A DNA stretch of 10,605 bases, taken from Hyphomicrobium sp. (lineage in GTDB: Bacteria; Pseudomonadota; Alphaproteobacteria; Rhizobiales; Hyphomicrobiaceae). Shown here in pieces: positions 6,837-10,605 of this stretch. The stretch is taken from the NCBI GenBank assembly GCA_030598645.1, contig JAUVPN010000063.1:1-10605 (forward strand). The letters run 5' to 3'. A model generated the notes under the pieces. The model worked only from the letters and a program-made list of their open reading frames with translations, was not told the origin of the DNA and did not search any database. How positions within the stretch are numbered: position 1 is the first letter of the stretch; every line of letters starts with the position of its first letter. The position numbers were made by a program, and so were the translations under genes.

Positions 6837-8510
6837 TCACACCCCATTTGGCGACGCGCGGGTAATAATTGCGCGCGTATCTGCACGTTCCAACCCTTGT
6901 CCATAAGTCTGCCGCGTCCGGCCGCCGAGCCGCGTTGCAATGAATGCATCGGCGACGGATGCCGGCGCATGAGCATTTAGGATTGTGGCCGCTGCTAGAG
7001 TGGCCACCCCCTCCGCTAAGGTCCTTCCTCGCTGATCAAGCAGTACTGGTTCGTGTAACAGATTCTGAATACGCTCGTGCGCGTACGTTAAGCGTCCATC
7101 GTCCTGCGCAAATTGCCTAAGCTCTTCCATCACGACTTCGGCAGCTTCGGGCTCGCGTTGCAGGACGCGCAATACATCGAGCGCCATGACATTACCTGAC
7201 CCCTCCCAGATTGAGTTGACTGGCACCTCGCGATAGAGGCGGGCAAGCGGCGCCTCCTCTACGTAGCCATTTCCACCGAGACACTCCATTGCTTCTGCTA
7301 CAAGTCCCGGCGCGATCTTGCACACCCAATACTTTGTAATGGGTGTCATCAGCCGCCGCCACGCAGATGCGCGCGGGTCATCGGCGCGGTCGAACGAACG
7401 TGCAAGGCGGAAAGCAAGCGCGGTCGCCGCCTCCACGTCGAGCGCAAGATCTGCCAGCACCTGCTCCATCAGGGGGTGGTCGACCAGCTTTTTCTCGAAC
7501 ACGGTGCGGTGCTCGGCATGATGGATGGCGTGTGCCAACGCCAAGCGCATGAGACTGGCTGACGCGACAGCACAATCCAAGCGCGTATGCGTGACCATCT
7601 CGATGATTGTGGACACGCCCGCGCCCTCCTCGCCGATAGCGCGTGCCCAGCAGCCATGGAACTCAACCTCAGACGAGGCATTTGACCTATTGCCAAGCTT
7701 TGACTTGAGACGCTGCAGACGTAGCGCGTTGATTTTACCATCAGGCAAAAAGCGCGGCATCACAAAACAGGTGAGCCCCCCCGGCGCCTGCGCAAGAACG
7801 AGAAACGCATCCGACATGGGAGCTGAGAAGAACCACTTGTGACCTGTGATAGTGTATTCTCCACCTGGCCCGCTTGCGCCGATCGGCTCCGCCTTAGTAG
7901 TGTTGGCGCGCACATCCGTGCCTCCCTGCTTTTCCGTCATACCCATGCCGAACGTAACGGCATTCTTCTCGTCTGCAGGCACAAAGCGTGGATCGTAGCG
8001 CCGCGCCACTATCTTGGGGATCCACTCCTGGGCGATCTCTGGTTGCAGGAGCAGCACTGGCACGGCCGCATTCGTCATTGTTACAGGGCAACAATGACCA
8101 GCCTCCATTTGGGACGCCATATAGAAGGCTCCGGCACGGGCCACATTTGTATCGGTAGGGGCTGACCCACCCCCCGTCGCAAGATGCGTCCAGACGGATG
8201 AGTGCAGACCCTCCGCACAGCTCGTCTCCATGCACGCATGATAGGCAGGATGAAAAATGACAATGTCGCGTCGATATCCCTGACGATCATGCGTTTCGAG
8301 CGTGGGAAGGTGCTCATTCGCGAGCCGTCCCTGCTCGAGCGCTTCGGCACTGCCCGTCACCCGGCCGAAATCGGCAAGCGATTTGGTGGCGTCTCTACCG
8401 CCCTCACGCCTCACAGCCTCTTGAAGCGCCGTGTCCGAAGTGAACAGGTTCACGTCCTCAAACGGCGGAGGTTGATTTAGCACCTCGTGCGTCAAGAAAG
8501 GCCCTGCCAT
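6837..8510 (-). CDS. aidB: AidB-type acyl-CoA dehydrogenase family protein (alkylation response)
   Basis: This 557-residue flavoprotein matches Escherichia coli AidB (541 residues) along its whole length, as far as I can judge from memory. AidB is an acyl-CoA dehydrogenase homologue induced in the adaptive response. It binds FAD and DNA and is thought to protect DNA from alkylation, though its exact reaction is unsettled. Visible features are the N-terminal AidB block HEVLNQPPPFEDVNLFTSD (8-26), the flavin-binding GMGMTEKQGGTDV (188-200) and GHKWFFSAP (223-231), KLGNRSNASSEVEF (271-284), and NSIWEGSGNVMALDVLR (432-448) with the family's glutamate at 436. A basic C-terminal domain follows, with RLGGRTRQTYG at 527-537. 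AAAGG and GGGAG precede the ATG. I see no Ada box upstream, so control by Ada is not shown. It is divergent from pyrB and convergent with ruvX. Confidence 0.9.
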   Translation of the reverse strand: MAGPFLTHEVLNQPPPFEDVNLFTSDTALQEAVRREGGRDATKSLADFGRVTGSAEALEQGRLANEHLPTLETHDRQGYRRDIVIFHPAYHACMETSCAEGLHSSVWTHLATGGGSAPTDTNVARAGAFYMASQMEAGHCCPVTMTNAAVPVLLLQPEIAQEWIPKIVARRYDPRFVPADEKNAVTFGMGMTEKQGGTDVRANTTKAEPIGASGPGGEYTITGHKWFFSAPMSDAFLVLAQAPGGLTCFVMPRFLPDGKINALRLQRLKSKLGNRSNASSEVEFHGCWARAIGEEGAGVSTIIEMVTHTRLDCAVASASLMRLALAHAIHHAEHRTVFEKKLVDHPLMEQVLADLALDVEAATALAFRLARSFDRADDPRASAWRRLMTPITKYWVCKIAPGLVAEAMECLGGNGYVEEAPLARLYREVPVNSIWEGSGNVMALDVLRVLQREPEAAEVVMEELRQFAQDDGRLTYAHERIQNLLHEPVLLDQRGRTLAEGVATLAAATILNAHAPASVADAFIATRLGGRTRQTYGQGLERADTRAIITRASPNGV

Positions 8511-8597
8511 GGCGCCTTTGCTCCCGAATCAGCTCAAGTAGAGACTTAACGCTAACAAGTTCCGCAAAGCTAAGCACGCTTCAGGCAAAAGCAGCGC

Positions 8598-8626
8598 TTG
8601 CCGGAAGACGAGACTCCCCGTATAGA
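8598..8626 (+). promoter_or_regulatory. Putative sigma70-type promoter for pyrB
   Basis: TTGCCG (8598-8603) and TATAGA (8621-8626) are spaced 17 nt apart, each matching four of six consensus positions. Transcription would start near 8633, only a few bases before the pyrB ATG at 8637. This fits the lack of a ribosome binding site there. It lies between divergent aidB and pyrB. Confidence 0.35.
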
Positions 8627-8636
8627 AACGACTTTA

Positions 8637-9593
8637 ATGACTAGTGCCACTGCCACAGTAGAAGTGCTTCACTTCGCCCATCGCCATCTCCTCACCTGTG
8701 AGGGGCTGAGCGCGGAAGAGATTAATTTCCTTCTCGATCTGGCTGACAACGCCGCTGACGCTAACCGCCAGACAGGCAAAAAGCGCGATGTTTTACGTGG
8801 GCGCACCCTAATCAATCTGTTCTTTGAGGCCTCGACAAGAACGCAGGCGTCCTTCGAACTTGCCGGCAAACGCCTATGTGCCGACGTCTTGAATATGAAC
8901 GTCTCCACGTCGTCTGTTCAAAAGGGCGAGACGCTGCTTGACACGGCCATGACACTCAACGCCATGCGCCCCGACATTATCGTCGTACGCCATCACTCTG
9001 CTGGCGCCGTAGAGCTCCTGTCGCAAAAGGTTGATTGCTCGGTAGTCAATGCCGGGGACGGCGCGCACCAACATCCCACGCAGGCACTGCTCGATGCCCT
9101 CACCATTCGCCGAGCAAAAGGTCGTATCTCTGGACTACTGGTCGCCATCTGTGGCGACATCCTCCACAGCCGTGTCGCACGTTCCAACATTAACGTGCTG
9201 AATGCGCTCGGAGCGCGCGTGCGCATCATCGCGCCCTCCACCCTTCTGCCGGCGGCATCGGAGCGCCTCGGGGCCGAGGTACTTACCGACATGTGGAAAG
9301 GCGTCGAGGGCGCCGACGTCATTATGATGCTGCGCCTCCAGCGCGAGCGCATGCAGGGTTCCTATGTCCCCTCGACGCGAGAATACTTCCACTTCTTCGG
9401 CCTCGACGATGAAAAGCTTGCCCGCGCCAAACCGGATGCGCTCATCATGCACCCCGGGCCTATGAATCGCGGCGTGGAAATTGCCTCAACCGTCGCAGAC
9501 CACTCGCGCAGCGTCATCCACGACCAAGTAGAAATGGGCGTCGCCGTACGCATGGCCGTGCTCGAAGCGCTCGCCCGGAACCTTCCCCAATGA
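8637..9593 (+). CDS. pyrB: Aspartate carbamoyltransferase catalytic subunit
   Basis: PyrB joins carbamoyl phosphate to aspartate, the committed step of pyrimidine synthesis. With the ATG at 8637 the protein has 318 residues, normal for the catalytic chain. Active-site motifs are complete: the carbamoyl-phosphate loop [12 protein letters not shown] (63-74; Ser66-Thr67-Arg68-Thr69), Lys96 in [16 protein letters not shown] (116-123), [10 protein letters not shown] (140-149) with His144, [10 protein letters not shown] (175-184), the aspartate-binding MLRLQRERM (231-239), and MHPGPMNRG (271-279). An in-frame TTG at 8598 would add 13 residues that do not resemble the family, and it coincides with a possible -35 box. 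No regulatory subunit gene (pyrI) follows. Instead an inactive-looking dihydroorotase homologue overlaps its stop, which suggests a class A type complex. Confidence 0.96.
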   Translation: MTSATATVEVLHFAHRHLLTCEGLSAEEINFLLDLADNAADANRQTGKKRDVLRGRTLINLFFEASTRTQASFELAGKRLCADVLNMNVSTSSVQKGETLLDTAMTLNAMRPDIIVVRHHSAGAVELLSQKVDCSVVNAGDGAHQHPTQALLDALTIRRAKGRISGLLVAICGDILHSRVARSNINVLNALGARVRIIAPSTLLPAASERLGAEVLTDMWKGVEGADVIMMLRLQRERMQGSYVPSTREYFHFFGLDDEKLARAKPDALIMHPGPMNRGVEIASTVADHSRSVIHDQVEMGVAVRMAVLEALARNLPQ

Positions 9594-10605
9594 TGAATGT
9601 CGGCACCATAACCCCGCACAGCTCAGTGAACGGTCGGGCGCACATCGGATCCACGGCATTCATAAACGCGCGCCTTGTCGATCCTTCGTCGAACCGCGAC
9701 GAACCTGGGGGGATCCTGATCAAGGATGGTGTTATCGCCGACATTGGCCCCCACTTGCGTCGCAACGCACCTGAAGGTGTTGAGGTTGTCGACTGCAGAG
9801 GTCACGTTCTGGCGCCCGGACTGATTGACACGCAAGTATTCACTGGCGAGCCCGGAAACGAGCACCGCGAGACCCTAAAGACGGCGAGCCATGCCGCCGC
9901 CGTGGGCGGCGTGACAACAATTGTCGTAATGCCCGACACGAACCCGGTGATTGATCAGGTCGCACTCGTGGACTTCATCCAACGCCGTGCCCGCGACAAC
10001 GCCATTGTTCACGTCCACACGATGGCGGCCATGACAAAGGGGCTCAGGGGCGAGGAGATAACGGAGATCGGCTTGTTAAGACGGGCCGGGGCGATAGCCT
10101 TCTCTAACGGCAAGTCCAGTATTGCCAACACTCGCGTGATGCGCAATGCGCTGCTCTACGGCCGCGACTTCGATGCGCTAATCGCTCATCATACGGAAGA
10201 CCCCTACCTCTCTCAGAATGCAACCATGAATGCCGGCGAGGTGGCGACAAGACTTGCGCTACCGGGTGTCTCCAAGGCCGCCGAGACTATCCTCTTGGAA
10301 CGCGATTTGCGCCTCGTTGAGATGACAAAGGGGCGCTACCACGCAGCCACCATTAGCTGCGCGGAAAGCCTGGAGGTGGTCCGCGCTGCCAAAGCACAAA
10401 ATCTGCCGGTCACCTGCGGCGTTTCTATCAACCATCTAACGCTCAACGAGAATGATATCGGCCCCTATCGCACCTTCTTCAAAGTGCGTCCGCCTTTGCG
10501 CCGCGATGAGGACCGTGTGGCGATGATAAGAGGATTAGCATCGGGCGAAATTGATATCATCGTATCCAGCCACGACCCCCAAGATACCGACGACAAGCGC
10601 CGCCC
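9590..10605 (+). CDS. pyrC: Dihydroorotase-like protein (PyrC/PyrX type), catalytic residues missing, 3' end cut off
   Basis: The 338 visible residues have the amidohydrolase layout of class I dihydroorotase: a small N-terminal sheet (24-76), PGLID (76-80) and a barrel. The active site is not intact. The DxHxHxREPG motif reads [10 protein letters not shown] (80-89), so both metal histidines are Gln82 and Phe84 and the substrate arginine is Gly86. FSDDG reads FSNG (171-174), the later histidine of HxxHxST is Thr254, and the catalytic TDHAPH reads SSHDPQ (326-331). Only His201 of the usual metal ligands seems to remain. Non-catalytic homologues (PyrX/PyrC') encoded beside pyrB are known to be needed for assembly of aspartate carbamoyltransferase in pseudomonads, and I infer the same role here. 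The ATG at 9590 overlaps the pyrB stop (ATGATGA), with GGAA 9 nt upstream; the adjacent ATG at 9593 is also possible. Confidence 0.9.
   Translation, partial: MMNVGTITPHSSVNGRAHIGSTAFINARLVDPSSNRDEPGGILIKDGVIADIGPHLRRNAPEGVEVVDCRGHVLAPGLIDTQVFTGEPGNEHRETLKTASHAAAVGGVTTIVVMPDTNPVIDQVALVDFIQRRARDNAIVHVHTMAAMTKGLRGEEITEIGLLRRAGAIAFSNGKSSIANTRVMRNALLYGRDFDALIAHHTEDPYLSQNATMNAGEVATRLALPGVSKAAETILLERDLRLVEMTKGRYHAATISCAESLEVVRAAKAQNLPVTCGVSINHLTLNENDIGPYRTFFKVRPPLRRDEDRVAMIRGLASGEIDIIVSSHDPQDTDDKRR

Overview
The window looks like an ordinary chromosomal stretch of an alphaproteobacterium, probably Hyphomicrobiales (Rhizobiales) or a close relative. This rests on the gene set (gatC-gatA, a UPF0173 hydrolase, ruvX, then pyrB directly followed by a dihydroorotase-like gene with a degenerate active site), on the protein sequences, and on a moderately high GC content judged by eye. 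I see no insertion sequence, phage gene, CRISPR array, tRNA or rRNA, and no clear sign of recent transfer.

Left part (315-6000) is one long minus-strand block. It may be a single operon starting from a sigma70-like promoter at 6046-6073. In transcription order it holds a UPF0173 metal-dependent hydrolase (6000-5311), a 777-residue membrane protein fused to a spermidine-synthase-like domain (5267-2934), gatC (2824-2537), gatA (2460-919), a small AroQ/PchB-type chorismate mutase (922-596) and a three-helix membrane protein (596-315). The last three are tightly coupled by a 4-nt ATGA overlap and a 1-nt TAATG overlap. GatC and GatA are two subunits of the tRNA amidotransferase; gatB is not in the window. 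At the extreme left a minus-strand reading frame (130 to the edge) looks like the start of another protein, but support is weak.

Right part: ruvX (6089-6604, plus) is divergent from the hydrolase. aidB (8510-6837, minus) is convergent with ruvX and divergent from the pyrimidine genes. pyrB (8637-9593, plus) overlaps a dihydroorotase homologue (9590 to the edge) in an ATGATGA junction.

The strongest observation is that this dihydroorotase homologue lacks the HxH pair, one further metal histidine, the acidic metal-ligand motif and the catalytic aspartate. It is therefore better read as a PyrX/PyrC'-type non-catalytic partner of aspartate carbamoyltransferase than as an enzyme. Other points worth checking are a putative promoter that would make the pyrB message nearly leaderless, a glutamate replacing a key glutamine in the chorismate mutase, and the unknown substrate of the membrane-fused aminopropyltransferase-like protein. 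I did not find a convincing new multi-gene system.
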